Part shown: in pieces, positions 25,249 to 33,745 of the stretch
How the letters are laid out: every line of letters begins with the position of its first letter
How positions within the stretch are numbered: position 1 is the first letter of the stretch
NCBI GenBank assembly: GCA_963844865.1
Contig: CAWJPY010000009.1
Coordinates: 124,001 to 188,000 of the forward strand
Direction of reading: 5' to 3'
From: CAWJPY01 sp963844865
Lineage (GTDB): Bacteria; Acidobacteriota; Thermoanaerobaculia; Thermoanaerobaculales; Sulfomarinibacteraceae
DNA length: 64,000 nucleotides
Translations under genes and position numbers: made by a program
Notes under the pieces: generated by a model
What the model was told of the DNA's origin: nothing
The model's input: the letters and a program-made list of their open reading frames with translations, nothing else
The model's database searches: none

Positions 25249-26451
25249 TCAGGCGCCGTACTTGTCGAAGCGCTGGGCGTGGGCGAAGGCCAGCGGGAGG
25301 AGCTGGATGGCTGGGATCCTGGGTCCGAGGGACCCGGTGGCGCACTCCCGCTCCCCGAAGCGCCGGACGCCGTCCGACCGGCACGTGGTGGACCAGAGGA
25401 GCACCGGCACCTCGTGCCAGCTATGGCCGCGCAGCACCGCAGGAGTCGAGTGGTCGCCGGTGACGAGGACCACGTCCGGGGCGAGCTCGAGCAGCCGCGG
25501 CAGCTCGCGGTCCACGCTCTCGATGAGCTCGACCTTGCGGGCAAAGTCCCCGTCCTCGCCCGCGCTGTCGGTGGTCTTGAAGTGGAGGAAGAAGAAGTCG
25601 AAGTCGTCCCAGCGATCGGCGATGGTGGCGATTTCATCGGTGAACGTCTCGCCGGTGTCGAGCACGTCCATGCCCACCAGGCGGGCCACGCCCCGATACA
25701 TGGGGTAGACGGCGACTGCAGCCGCACGGACGCCGTAGACCTCGGGCAGGAGGGGCCAGGACGGCCGGCTCGAGAACCCGCGCAGCAGGACCATGTTGGC
25801 CCGCTCGTCGCCGGCCAGCAGGTCTCCAGCGCGGTCGATGAACTGGCGCACGACGGCTGCGGTGCGTTCCGCTTCCGGGGCCAGCGGCCGCGGCGCCAGC
25901 GGCTCGAGGCCCGTGCTCTGGGGGTCGGTGTCTGCGAGCCCGGGGCTGAGCCCCTCGCCTCTCAGGACGAGGAGGAAGCGGTAGTCCTTGACCGTCTCCA
26001 CGTGCATCTCGGCGCCCTCGAGCTGGATGCCGCGCAGGCGCTCGCACAGCTCGCGGTTACGGTCGCTGGACAGGCGCCCGGCCCGGCGGTCGGTCACGAC
26101 GCCGTCCACCACGGTGCAGAAGTTGCCGCGCGCCGCCACGTCCCCCGGTCTGAGGTCGAAGCCGATGCCGAGGGCGGAGAGGACGCCCCGGCCCACCTTG
26201 TGCACCAGGGGGTCGTAGCCGAAGAGGCCGAGGTGGGCGGGCCCGCTCCCCGGGGTGATGCCGGGCCCGACGGGTTGGTGGAGGCCGCACACGCCTTGGG
26301 CCGCCAGGCGATCGAGGTTGGGCGTGCGTGCCGTCTCCAGCTCGGTGGCGCCGCCGGGCCTCTCAGGCAGGCCCCCCAGCCCGTCCATGACCAGGAGCAC
26401 AACCTTGCCGCCGCCGGAGTGCTTGAGAGCGCTGATCTCCTCGAGGTTCAT
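25249..26451 (-). CDS. apgM: 2,3-bisphosphoglycerate-independent phosphoglycerate mutase (ApgM type)
   Basis: A 400-aa archaeal-type cofactor-independent phosphoglycerate mutase (alkaline phosphatase superfamily). It converts 3-phosphoglycerate and 2-phosphoglycerate in glycolysis and gluconeogenesis. Motifs are VVLLVMDGLGGLPE (metal-binding Asp), TPGSGPAHLGLFGYDP (nucleophile Ser region), FDFFFLHFKTTDSAGEDGD, and the C-terminal VVLVTGDHSTPAVLRGHSWHEVPVLL, which holds metal ligands. The ATG at 26451 has a GGAGGAAG leader; the frame is open further upstream but lacks homology. It diverges from the split ligase D genes and ends before the hairpin at 25193-25218. Confidence 0.94.
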   Translation of the reverse strand: MNLEEISALKHSGGGKVVLLVMDGLGGLPERPGGATELETARTPNLDRLAAQGVCGLHQPVGPGITPGSGPAHLGLFGYDPLVHKVGRGVLSALGIGFDLRPGDVAARGNFCTVVDGVVTDRRAGRLSSDRNRELCERLRGIQLEGAEMHVETVKDYRFLLVLRGEGLSPGLADTDPQSTGLEPLAPRPLAPEAERTAAVVRQFIDRAGDLLAGDERANMVLLRGFSSRPSWPLLPEVYGVRAAAVAVYPMYRGVARLVGMDVLDTGETFTDEIATIADRWDDFDFFFLHFKTTDSAGEDGDFARKVELIESVDRELPRLLELAPDVVLVTGDHSTPAVLRGHSWHEVPVLLWSTTCRSDGVRRFGERECATGSLGPRIPAIQLLPLAFAHAQRFDKYGA

Positions 26452-26650
26452 GGTCTTCCTCCGTGCACGGGTCAACCACATGAAGCGTGGCAGCCCATGG
26501 GACGCTGGTCCATCCGGATCCTTCCGAGGGCTCCATCGGGACCGGCCCGGCCGGGGCGGGCCCGGGGCGAGGACGGGACCGCCCCCGGTGGAGATCGGAG
26601 GGTTCGCTCCGCCAGCATAACAGCGGCGGCCACCGCCGGGGAGGAGTGCC

Positions 26651-27262
26651 GTGGCCACGACCGATGACCTGAAGGAGTATCGAAGCAAGCGAGACTTCCG
26701 CTCCACCTCGGAGCCGAAGGGGAACGGATCCCGAGCCGGCGAGCACCCCCTGTTCGTCATCCAGAAACACGATGCGAGCAGCCTCCACTACGACTTCAGG
26801 CTGGAGGTGGATGGGGTCCTCAAGTGCTGGGCGGTGCCCAAGGGTCCCTCCACCGATCCCCGTGAGAAGCGGCTGGCGGTGCCCACCGAGGACCATCCCC
26901 TGGAGTACGCCGACTTCGAAGGCACCATTCCCTCCGATGAGTATGGCGGAGGCACGGTGCTGATCTGGGATCGTGGGCCCTACCGCAACCTCCGGGCCGA
27001 CAAGGATGGCGAGGGGATGTCCATGTCCGAAGCCATCGCCGACGGCAAGGTGGAGGTGTGGCTCGAAGGCGAGAAGATCAGCGGGGGCTACGCCCTGGTG
27101 CGCACTGGCGGCGGTGACGACGAGCGCTGGCTGCTGATCAAGATGCGGGACGATGCCGCGGACGCGCGACGCCGTCCCACCTCCACCGAGCCCGCGTCGG
27201 TGGCCAGCGGCCGCACGTTGGACGACGTGCGGGAGGCTGCGGAGGATGGTGACGGTGGGTGA
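26651..27262 (+). CDS. LigD 3'-phosphoesterase (PE) domain protein, stand-alone
   Basis: A 203-aa protein equal to the 3'-phosphoesterase domain of bacterial ligase D, which trims 3'-phosphates and ribonucleotides at broken DNA ends. Key residues are in FVIQKHDASSLHYDFRLEV (two active-site His), CWAVPKGPSTDP, EYGGGTVLIWDRG, and the final strand WLLIKM. The C-terminus is a charged, low-complexity tail. The GTG start has GGGGAGGAG upstream. It overlaps the ligase-domain gene by 17 bases. In most bacteria this domain is fused to ligase and polymerase; here each is separate. Confidence 0.93.
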   Translation: MATTDDLKEYRSKRDFRSTSEPKGNGSRAGEHPLFVIQKHDASSLHYDFRLEVDGVLKCWAVPKGPSTDPREKRLAVPTEDHPLEYADFEGTIPSDEYGGGTVLIWDRGPYRNLRADKDGEGMSMSEAIADGKVEVWLEGEKISGGYALVRTGGGDDERWLLIKMRDDAADARRRPTSTEPASVASGRTLDDVREAAEDGDGG

Positions 27263-28265
27263 CCCCTTCGCGAGCCTGCCGGAGGAGGCGCGGCAGCGGC
27301 TCGAGAAACGCCCCCACCCCGACTGGGTCGAGCCCATGCTGGCCACCCTCAGCCACGACCACTTCTCCGATCCCGGCTGGATCTTCGAACGCAAGCTCGA
27401 CGGCGAGCGATGCCTCGCCTTCCGCCATGAGGGTGCTGTCCGTCTGCTGTCCCGCAACCGCAAGGCGCTCAACGACAGCTACCCGGAGCTGGAGGAGGCG
27501 CTCGCCGATCAGAGCAGCCGTGACTTCGTGGTGGACGGCGAGGTGGTCGCCTTTTCCGGCCGTACCACCTCGTTCCAGCGTCTGCAGCCACGGATGCAGG
27601 TCTCCGATCGAGAGGAGGCGGCGCGGAGCAACGTCGCGGTGTACTACTACCTCTTCGATCTCCTCCACCTGGCCGGTCGGAGCACCGAAGACCTCGCCCT
27701 TCGGGACCGGAAACGTCTGCTGAAGAAGGTCTTCCACTTCGAGGACCCGATTCGCTTCACCCCCCACCGAAACCGGGAAGGGGAAGCGTTCCTGGACGTC
27801 GCCTGCCGCAGGGGGTGGGAAGGCCTGATCGCCAAGGATGCGGGCGCCCCGTACGCGCACAGCCGATCCAAGAGATGGTTGAAGTTCAAGTGTGCGGCCT
27901 CCCAGGAGCTGGTCATCGGAGGGTTCACGGAACCGGAGGGAGAGCGCGTCGGCCTCGGTGCGCTGCTCCTGGGGACCTACGAGGAAGGCGAGCTGCGCTA
28001 CGCCGGCAAGGTGGGAACCGGATTCGACGATGACACTCTGCGACGTCTCCGCGGCCGTCTCGAAGGGCGGCGGCGCAAGACGACGCCGTTCACCGCGGGC
28101 GATACGCCGGCGGATGTCCACTGGGTGCGCCCCGACCTCGTGGCCCAGGTCCGCTTCACGGAGTGGACCGACGACGGCCGCCTCCGCCATCCCGTCTTCC
28201 TCGGTCTCCGCCGGGACAAGGAGGCGGAGGAGGTCCATCGCGAGTCGCCCGGAGGCAGCTCGTGA
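27246..28265 (+). CDS. ATP-dependent DNA ligase, LigD ligase domain stand-alone
   Basis: A 339-aa ATP-dependent ligase. The nucleotidyltransferase core has the lysine of motif I at Lys50 in FERKLDGERC, motif III YYYLFDLLHL, motif IV WEGLIAKDAGAPY, and motif V RWLKFKC. An OB-fold domain follows from ~250, ending VRFTEWTDDGRLRHPVFLGLR (family-typical). It seals breaks in non-homologous end joining with Ku. I chose the ATG at 27246 because homology starts soon after (residue ~25); it overlaps the phosphoesterase gene. It is coupled to the polymerase gene by a GTGA overlap. No Ku gene is in the window. Confidence 0.94.
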   Translation: MVTVGDPFASLPEEARQRLEKRPHPDWVEPMLATLSHDHFSDPGWIFERKLDGERCLAFRHEGAVRLLSRNRKALNDSYPELEEALADQSSRDFVVDGEVVAFSGRTTSFQRLQPRMQVSDREEAARSNVAVYYYLFDLLHLAGRSTEDLALRDRKRLLKKVFHFEDPIRFTPHRNREGEAFLDVACRRGWEGLIAKDAGAPYAHSRSKRWLKFKCAASQELVIGGFTEPEGERVGLGALLLGTYEEGELRYAGKVGTGFDDDTLRRLRGRLEGRRRKTTPFTAGDTPADVHWVRPDLVAQVRFTEWTDDGRLRHPVFLGLRRDKEAEEVHRESPGGSS

Positions 28266-29188
28266 GTCGGCGCGTGCACCAGGGCCGCTACACGATCGAG
28301 ATTTCCCACCCGAACAAGGTGTACTTCCCCGATGACGGGCTCACGAAGGGCGACCTGGTGGACTACTACCGCCGCGTGGGGGAGGTCATGGTGCCCTACC
28401 TCAAGGGGCGACCGGCGACGCTGCACCGCTGGCCCGACGGGATCGAGGGCGCCGACTTCTACCAGCAGCAGCGGCCCGATCACCTGCCGGATTGGGTCGG
28501 CGCCGCCGAGCTCCGCCGCCGCCAGGGAGGCAGCGTCACCCACACCGTCATGGACAGCGCGGCGGCCCTGGTGGCGGTTGTCAACACCGGCTGCATCACC
28601 CCTCACCTGTGGCTGAGCAAGGTGGACCTTGCGGACCGGCCGGACCAGCTGATCTTCGATCTGGACCCGCCGTCCGCTGGGGGTTTCGGGGAGGTACGCC
28701 ACGCCGCCCGGATGGTGCGGGCGCTACTGGACGAGCTGGAGCTGCCCGCTCTGCTCAAGACCACGGGGTCGAGAGGGCTGCACGTCGTGGTGCCGCTGAG
28801 GCGCAGCCACGACTTCGACGAGGTGCGCTCGTTCGCGCAACGGGCGGCCGGCCTGCTGGCGACCCGGGAGCCCCACCGGCTCACGGTCGAGCAGCGCAAG
28901 GACAAGCGAGCGGGCAGGTTGTTCCTGGACACCGGACGCAACGCTTACGGGCAGCACGCGGTCGCGCCCTACGCTGTGCGGGCCCTGCCCGGCGCCCCGG
29001 TGGCCACCCCCCTGGAGTGGTCGGAGCTGGAGGACGGCGACCTGGACGCCAGGCGGTGGACGGTGGGCAACCTGTTCCGCAGGTTGGGACAGCGCGACGA
29101 CCCTTGGCGCGGACGTTGGCGCTACGCCCGCTCCCTGAAGGGCCCGCGGCAACGACTCGAGCGTTTGGAGCGCGAAGCGAGGGAGTGA
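28262..29188 (+). CDS. LigD polymerase (primase-like AEP) domain, stand-alone
   Basis: A 308-aa archaeo-eukaryotic-primase-type polymerase of non-homologous end joining that fills gaps and adds ribonucleotides. Motifs seen are the N-terminal ISHPNKVYFPDDGLTKGDLVDYY, the catalytic DLDPP at roughly residues 134-138, TTGSRGLHVVVPL (motif II), VTVEQRKDKR-type loop (LTVEQRKDKRAGRLFLD, with the second Asp/Asn pair), and AVAPYAVRALPGAPVATPLEW. The GTG start overlaps the ligase stop. Gene order PE, LIG, POL is the reverse of the usual fused order POL-LIG-PE. The product ends in a basic helix. Confidence 0.93.
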   Translation: MSRRVHQGRYTIEISHPNKVYFPDDGLTKGDLVDYYRRVGEVMVPYLKGRPATLHRWPDGIEGADFYQQQRPDHLPDWVGAAELRRRQGGSVTHTVMDSAAALVAVVNTGCITPHLWLSKVDLADRPDQLIFDLDPPSAGGFGEVRHAARMVRALLDELELPALLKTTGSRGLHVVVPLRRSHDFDEVRSFAQRAAGLLATREPHRLTVEQRKDKRAGRLFLDTGRNAYGQHAVAPYAVRALPGAPVATPLEWSELEDGDLDARRWTVGNLFRRLGQRDDPWRGRWRYARSLKGPRQRLERLEREARE

Positions 29189-29189
29189 G

Positions 29190-29561
29190 ATGACGGGCAT
29201 TGTCCGCGTCGCGGCTCTCCTCACCGTTCTCGCGCTCTCGCTGTTGATCACCCGTCTGGCGACGGTGGCCCTGACCCACACCGGCATGTCCACCCAGGCG
29301 GCCCGTTTCCAGGCCCGCTCCGCCTTCACCGGCACCGGACTCACCACCTCCGAAGCGGAGCAGGTGGTGCGGCATCCGGTGCGACGGCGCATCGTCATGA
29401 CCCTGATGGTGCTGCGCAGCGCGGCCCTGGCGGAGCTGGACCAGCGCCACGCCGACGTTGGCGGCGAAGAGGCCCACCACCGGGCGGTGCAGGAGCAGCG
29501 GCACGAGATCAGTGGAGAGCGGCGACGGGACCGGGAGCGAAGGGGGCCGGACGAGGAGTAG
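29190..29561 (+). CDS. small membrane protein resembling the N-terminus of a TrkA-C/potassium-channel-associated protein
   Basis: A 123-aa protein. Residues ~1-75 resemble the membrane N-terminus of larger bacterial proteins with a TrkA-C domain (LALSLLITRLATVALTHTGMSTQAARFQARSAFTGTGLTTSEAEQVV, HPVRRRIVMTLMVLR). In those relatives the text continues with more hydrophobic segments and a cytosolic domain, but here it turns into a charged, Glu/Arg-rich tail of about 45 residues. I read this as a truncated or frame-lost relative, or a short variant. It starts one base after the LigD-polymerase stop, so it is translated with it. Confidence 0.5.
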   Translation: MTGIVRVAALLTVLALSLLITRLATVALTHTGMSTQAARFQARSAFTGTGLTTSEAEQVVRHPVRRRIVMTLMVLRSAALAELDQRHADVGGEEAHHRAVQEQRHEISGERRRDRERRGPDEE

Positions 29562-29690
29562 GTGGGGCCGCTTCCTCGAGGCCCGAGCCCGGCGTCGGAC
29601 CACTCCTGGGGCACTTCCCCAGACCGCGGGAGGTGAGCGACCGATATTGCCACCGGCGGCAGAGACTAGGCTTGCAGTGAGGACCGTGTC

Positions 29691-30068
29691 ATGGTGGCCG
29701 ACTTCATCATCGCCTTCGTTGTCGCTACGGTTGTGGTCCTTGCCTTCGTGCTCGCCGGCTGGAGACGACCCCTGCGTGGGCTCCTGTGGGCGTTCTCCCT
29801 GGTCCTGCTCCTCCTCATCTGGGCCGGGGGCATCTGGCTGCAGCCCATCGGACGGGCAGGTCCCGGCGCCTCGGTGTTGTCGTTCGTGGTGGTGGGGCTG
29901 CTCCTCGCCCTGCTCTTCGCCGCCTTCGTGCCCCGGGATCGCCCCCGGACCCGTGGTGAGGCGCTCCGGCAGGTCGACACGCAGCGCGCGGCGAACCGGG
30001 TCGTGGGCGTCTTCTTCTGGATCCTCGTGGCCATGCTGGTGGCGGTGATCGTGTATCGGTACCTGTAG
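29691..30068 (+). CDS. small integral membrane protein, unknown (paralogue at 58200)
   Basis: A 125-aa protein with hydrophobic segments at about residues 3-21, 29-53, 59-78 and 104-124. It carries the phrase GGIWLQPIGRAGPGASVL and a hydrophilic loop (VPRDRPRTRGEALRQVD). It resembles the protein at 58200-58601 in length, membrane pattern, the phrase GGIW(L/I)xPxG and the ending FFW(I/L)LV(A/I)xLVAxIVxY. No known domain was recognised. It has an ATG with no clear ribosome site. Two nearby hairpin arms follow its stop codon. Confidence 0.72.
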   Translation: MVADFIIAFVVATVVVLAFVLAGWRRPLRGLLWAFSLVLLLLIWAGGIWLQPIGRAGPGASVLSFVVVGLLLALLFAAFVPRDRPRTRGEALRQVDTQRAANRVVGVFFWILVAMLVAVIVYRYL

Positions 30069-30090
30069 ACGTTCGCGGCGGCGGAACGTC
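30068..30090 (+). terminator. short GC hairpin after the small membrane protein
   Basis: Stem GACGTTC/GAACGTC (7 bp) with a GC-rich 9-base loop begins at the last base of the stop codon of the 29691 gene. There is no U tract. A possible weak terminator or attenuator. Confidence 0.4.
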
Positions 30091-30118
30091 GAGTCCACCC
30101 GCCGTCCTGGGGGCGACG

Positions 30119-30448
30119 ATGCGACTGGTGAAGAGCAGTCTGGAGGGCGACGACCACGGCTTCTGCCTCGGCACCGTGGCCGTGCAGTGCAACCGCGCCG
30201 AGAGCGGAGCGCTGAGCCGTCTCCCCGATGTGTATCACCCGATCCTGGACGTCTTCGAGGCCCGCATCGTGATGGGCGCCCTGCGAGAAGGGGAAGGTGA
30301 ACTGGTTGAGCTCAGGGTGCAGATTGCCCGCAATGACGCCCACTCGCTGGAGCTGCTGCTGACGCAGCGGGTGCAGGAGCTCACCGCCTGGCGAGCCCAC
30401 GACGCAGCCCCGGTGCGAGCGGTCTGGAGGCGACACGCTGGGGTATAG
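30119..30448 (+). CDS. hypothetical protein
   Basis: A 109-aa protein that I do not recognise, with good codon usage for this genome. It reads as alternating alpha/beta segments (FCLGTVAVQCNR ... VMGALREGEGELVELRVQIARND ... LLLTQRVQELTAWRAH). No signal peptide or membrane helix. The ATG has GGGGGCGACG upstream. The stop overlaps a -10-like TATAGT (30444-30449) that could start transcription of the histidine kinase downstream. Confidence 0.55.
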   Translation: MRLVKSSLEGDDHGFCLGTVAVQCNRAESGALSRLPDVYHPILDVFEARIVMGALREGEGELVELRVQIARNDAHSLELLLTQRVQELTAWRAHDAAPVRAVWRRHAGV

Positions 30449-30449
30449 T
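30444..30449 (+). promoter_or_regulatory. -10-like element TATAGT upstream of the histidine kinase
   Basis: TATAGT is a near-consensus sigma-70 -10 box, 80 bases before the probable kinase start, but a matching -35 box is not evident. It overlaps the preceding hypothetical gene's stop. Confidence 0.35.
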
Positions 30450-30528
30450 GGCAAACGGCCGGGCCTGCCCGGTGGGAGGCAGCTGGAGTCACGACGCTGC
30501 ATCCAGGGGTCGCCATGAGGTGTGGTCG

Positions 30529-32349
30529 TTGAAGGTACGTGCACCAGCCTTCCGTCACGTCGCCATCCTCGTTGCCCTATACGTGACGGGAACGGTGGCG
30601 ATGTTCATGTGGTCCAGAGAGGGTCTGCGGGATGCCTCGTGGGACGTCATGGAGTCGACGGCCCGCCTCGTGGCCTATGAGATCGCGTCGGCCATGGGGG
30701 ACACGGTGCGGCAGCACGTGACGGGCGAGGGCGGCGCGCCCGATCCCCGGCTCCTGGACACCGTCGTGTCCCTGGCTCAGCGCTCGGCCACCGTCCGCTT
30801 CGCCACCATCGTGAACAGCCGCGGCAGGGTGGTGGCGAGCAACGACCCGGACGTCGCCGACCATACCTTCCCGACGCCGGCCGATCTCTTCGACGCCGAT
30901 CAACGACCCCGCCTGGAGGCGGACGTGGGCCCCGACCTGCGTCGCGGTGAGTTCGTGGTCCAGATCCCCTTCGTGGACCATGGCAAGCCCTACGCCTATC
31001 TGGAGCTGATCCTCTCCTCGGCGAGCCTCGCCGCTCTGTACCGGAGCAGCTATGTGGTGCTGGTGGTCGTTGCCGCCGTGGGGCTGGCCGCCCTGGGGGG
31101 CATGGCGCTCCTGCTGCATCTGCAGTACGAGCGCAGTGAGCGGTTGGCGGCCCGTCAGCTCGCCGACCGGATCGAGGGGCGCACCGTGGGCGAGGGTGCG
31201 GTCCTCGACACCGTGTTCGAACCCGTGCTGGCGGCGGCGGACCGCCTGCGCGCGACCCTCAGCGACCAGAAAGGGCGGGTCGAGGAGGCGCGCGAGCAGC
31301 TCGCCCAGCTCGGCCGTCTGCTGGATGTGGGCGTCGTCCTGTTGGACACAGACGGGCGACCCGACTTCGCCGGGGAGCGGGCCCGTGAGCTGTTCGGCGT
31401 CACCGCATCGGACGCGCCGCTGGAGGAGATCGGTCGTCTCCTGGCCCCCGTGCGGGAGGAGCTGCTGTGCGTGCAGAGGGACCGGCGGACCGTGGAGACC
31501 GCGCTGCAGTTGACCGGCAATGATCCGCCGACCGTTCTCCAGCTCACGGCGGCGCCCAGCGCCCAGGACGAAAGCGGGGGTCTGCTGCTGAGGGTCCGCG
31601 ACCGCGGACAGCTCCGGTCCCTGGAGCGCGATCTGTTGCAGGCGGCGCGGCTGCGCAGTCTCACCCGGCTGTACGTGGGCGTGGCCCACGACCTGAAAGC
31701 GCCCATCAACGCCATGGTGCTGAACCTGGAGAACATGCGCTCGGCTCTCGAGCGGCAGGCGGCCGATCATCCGTGGGCCGAGCGGCAGGCGGTCACGGTC
31801 TCGGTTCTCGAGGAGGAGCTGGAGAGGCTGCGTCGGATGCTGCAGATGATCCTGGCCCAGACCGCTCCGATGCGGTCCGAGGAGGACGAGATCGACCTCG
31901 ACCACATGCTGGAGGAGATCGAGCTGCTGCTGGCGGCGCAGGCTCGTCAGCAGCGGATCCAGCTCGAGTTCGAGCGCTCCGGCCAGCCGGTCCGCGTCCG
32001 TGGCAATCCCGATCAGATCAAGCAGGCGGTCCTCAACCTGCTCATCAACTCCCTGGAGGCGGTGGCGCGGGGAGGACGCCTGGTGGTGACCCTCGAGCGC
32101 GCTGCCGCCGCGGGCCGGATCCGCATCTCCGACGATGGACCCGGCATCCCGGAGCGCGTCCTCTCCCGCCTGTACGAGATGCACGTCACCACCAAGGAGA
32201 CCGGGACCGGTATCGGGCTGTTCGTCGCCCGCTCCGGCATCGAGGCCGCGGGGGGGACGCTGGAGCTCGTCCACACGGGTGAGGACGGCACCACTTTCGA
32301 GATCGTGCTGCCGCTCACTGGGGAGGGCGCGGTTGTCCAGTCAGCCTGA
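30529..32349 (+). CDS. membrane-bound sensor histidine kinase (partner of the sigma-54 activator)
   Basis: A 606-aa kinase. It has a membrane helix at ~11-28, a periplasmic sensor region of about 140 residues (PAS/Cache-like: TVRFATIVNSRGRVVASNDPDV ... PYAYLELILS), a second helix ~175-197, a coiled linker, a PAS-like domain near 262-360 (DVGVVLLDTDGRPDFAGERAREL), and the kinase core with phospho-His387 in GVAHDLKAPIN. The HATPase domain has N-box LINSLEAVA and G-boxes SDDGPGIP and GTGIGLFVARSGIEAAGG. I chose the TTG at 30529 behind GAGGTG; a GTG at 30448 is also possible. It overlaps the activator gene by 17 bases. Confidence 0.9.
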   Translation: MKVRAPAFRHVAILVALYVTGTVAMFMWSREGLRDASWDVMESTARLVAYEIASAMGDTVRQHVTGEGGAPDPRLLDTVVSLAQRSATVRFATIVNSRGRVVASNDPDVADHTFPTPADLFDADQRPRLEADVGPDLRRGEFVVQIPFVDHGKPYAYLELILSSASLAALYRSSYVVLVVVAAVGLAALGGMALLLHLQYERSERLAARQLADRIEGRTVGEGAVLDTVFEPVLAAADRLRATLSDQKGRVEEAREQLAQLGRLLDVGVVLLDTDGRPDFAGERARELFGVTASDAPLEEIGRLLAPVREELLCVQRDRRTVETALQLTGNDPPTVLQLTAAPSAQDESGGLLLRVRDRGQLRSLERDLLQAARLRSLTRLYVGVAHDLKAPINAMVLNLENMRSALERQAADHPWAERQAVTVSVLEEELERLRRMLQMILAQTAPMRSEEDEIDLDHMLEEIELLLAAQARQQRIQLEFERSGQPVRVRGNPDQIKQAVLNLLINSLEAVARGGRLVVTLERAAAAGRIRISDDGPGIPERVLSRLYEMHVTTKETGTGIGLFVARSGIEAAGGTLELVHTGEDGTTFEIVLPLTGEGAVVQSA

Positions 32350-33703
32350 GATCCTGGTGGTGGATGATGAGCCCAACACCCTGAACGCGCTCGCGGAGCT
32401 CGTGGAGCGGGAGGGTTTTGCCGTCCGTACGGCCGACGATCTGGCCACAGCCCGCACCGAGATCAGGCGTGCGGTGCCCGACGTGGTGCTGTGCGACTTG
32501 GTCCTGCCCGACGGCGACGGCACGGAGCTGCTCGGGGACCTCGAGGATCACCCAGAGGTGCACACCATTCTCATCACCGCCAACGCCACCGTGCAGTCGG
32601 CGGTGGAGGCGTTGCGTCTGGGGGCCTACGACTACCTCACCAAGCCTCTCGACCTGGGTCGGCTCAAGGCGCTCCTGTCCCGCCTGCACCGCGACCTCGC
32701 CCTGCACCGGGAGGTGACCTCGCTGCGTCACGAGCTCCGCGAGCTGGGGCGCTTCGGCGAGCTGGTGGGTACGTCTCGCCCCATGCAGCAGGTGTACGAC
32801 CTCATCGAGAGGGTGGCGCCGACGAACGCCACCGTGCTCATCATCGGCGACAGCGGGACCGGGAAGGAGGTGGTGGCCCGCACCATCCACCGGCTCAGCC
32901 CGCGCCCGGCGAACGCGTTCATCCCCATCAACTGCGGCGCCGTCTCCCCGCAGCTCATCGAGAGCGAGCTCTTCGGCCACGAGCGCGGGAGCTTCACGGG
33001 CGCCGACCGGAGGCGCCGCGGGGTGTTCGAGCATGCGGACGGCGGCACGCTCATGCTCGACGAGATCACCGAGATGTCGGAGGAGCTCCAGGTCAAGCTG
33101 CTGCGGGTGCTGGAGACGGGGGTGATCCGGCGGGTGGGCGGAAGCGCCGAGATCGCGGTGGACGTGCGGGTCGTGGCGGCCACCAACCGCGATCCGGAGG
33201 TCGCCGTGAAGGATGGCAAGCTCCGGCGGGACCTGTACTTCCGTCTCAACGTCTTCCCCGTGAAGCTGCCGCCCCTGCAGGCCCGGGGGGGAGACGTCAA
33301 GCTGCTGGCGGTGCACTTTCTCCACCGTCTCAGCCGCTCGGCCGGCATCGCCAAGGAGTTCGACCCGGAGGCCCTGGAGCTGCTCGCGCGGTGGGCGTGG
33401 CCGGGTAATGCGCGCGAGCTCAAGAACGTGGTCGAGCGCGCCTTCATCCTGGCCGGTGACGTGCTCACCGCTGATTGCCTGCCGGCGGAAATCCGCGGTG
33501 AGGGTGGGCTCGGCACGACGGGTCTCCAGGCACCGGTCGGGACGCCCCTCGACGACGTGATCCGCAGTCACACCCTGGCCACCCTCGAGCACTTCGAGGG
33601 CAACAAGACCCGCGCCGCCGAGGCCCTCGGGATCAGCCTCAAGACCCTCTACAACCGCCTCGCCCGTTATGAGAAGGAAGCCGCGAGCGAGGATGGGGGA
33701 TAA
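32333..33703 (+). CDS. sigma-54-dependent response regulator (NtrC family)
   Basis: A 456-aa enhancer-binding activator. The receiver domain has phospho-Asp55 in VLCDLVLPDGDG. The AAA+ domain (~145-370) has Walker A GDSGTGKE at 172-179, Walker B region GGTLMLDEI, and the sigma-54 contact loop GSFTGA at 219-224, with Ser replacing the usual Ala. A Fis-type HTH follows (NKTRAAEALGISLKTLYNRLARYEKEA). I took the TTG at 32333 with a GGGGAGGG site; a long upstream frame lacks homology. This is the obvious candidate to activate the sigma-54 promoters found elsewhere in the window, though its binding sites are unknown. Confidence 0.94.
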   Translation: MSSQPEILVVDDEPNTLNALAELVEREGFAVRTADDLATARTEIRRAVPDVVLCDLVLPDGDGTELLGDLEDHPEVHTILITANATVQSAVEALRLGAYDYLTKPLDLGRLKALLSRLHRDLALHREVTSLRHELRELGRFGELVGTSRPMQQVYDLIERVAPTNATVLIIGDSGTGKEVVARTIHRLSPRPANAFIPINCGAVSPQLIESELFGHERGSFTGADRRRRGVFEHADGGTLMLDEITEMSEELQVKLLRVLETGVIRRVGGSAEIAVDVRVVAATNRDPEVAVKDGKLRRDLYFRLNVFPVKLPPLQARGGDVKLLAVHFLHRLSRSAGIAKEFDPEALELLARWAWPGNARELKNVVERAFILAGDVLTADCLPAEIRGEGGLGTTGLQAPVGTPLDDVIRSHTLATLEHFEGNKTRAAEALGISLKTLYNRLARYEKEAASEDGG

Positions 33704-33745
33704 TCGGGAGGGGCGCCGCCCGGGCGGCCCGTGGGAAGGAAGGGC

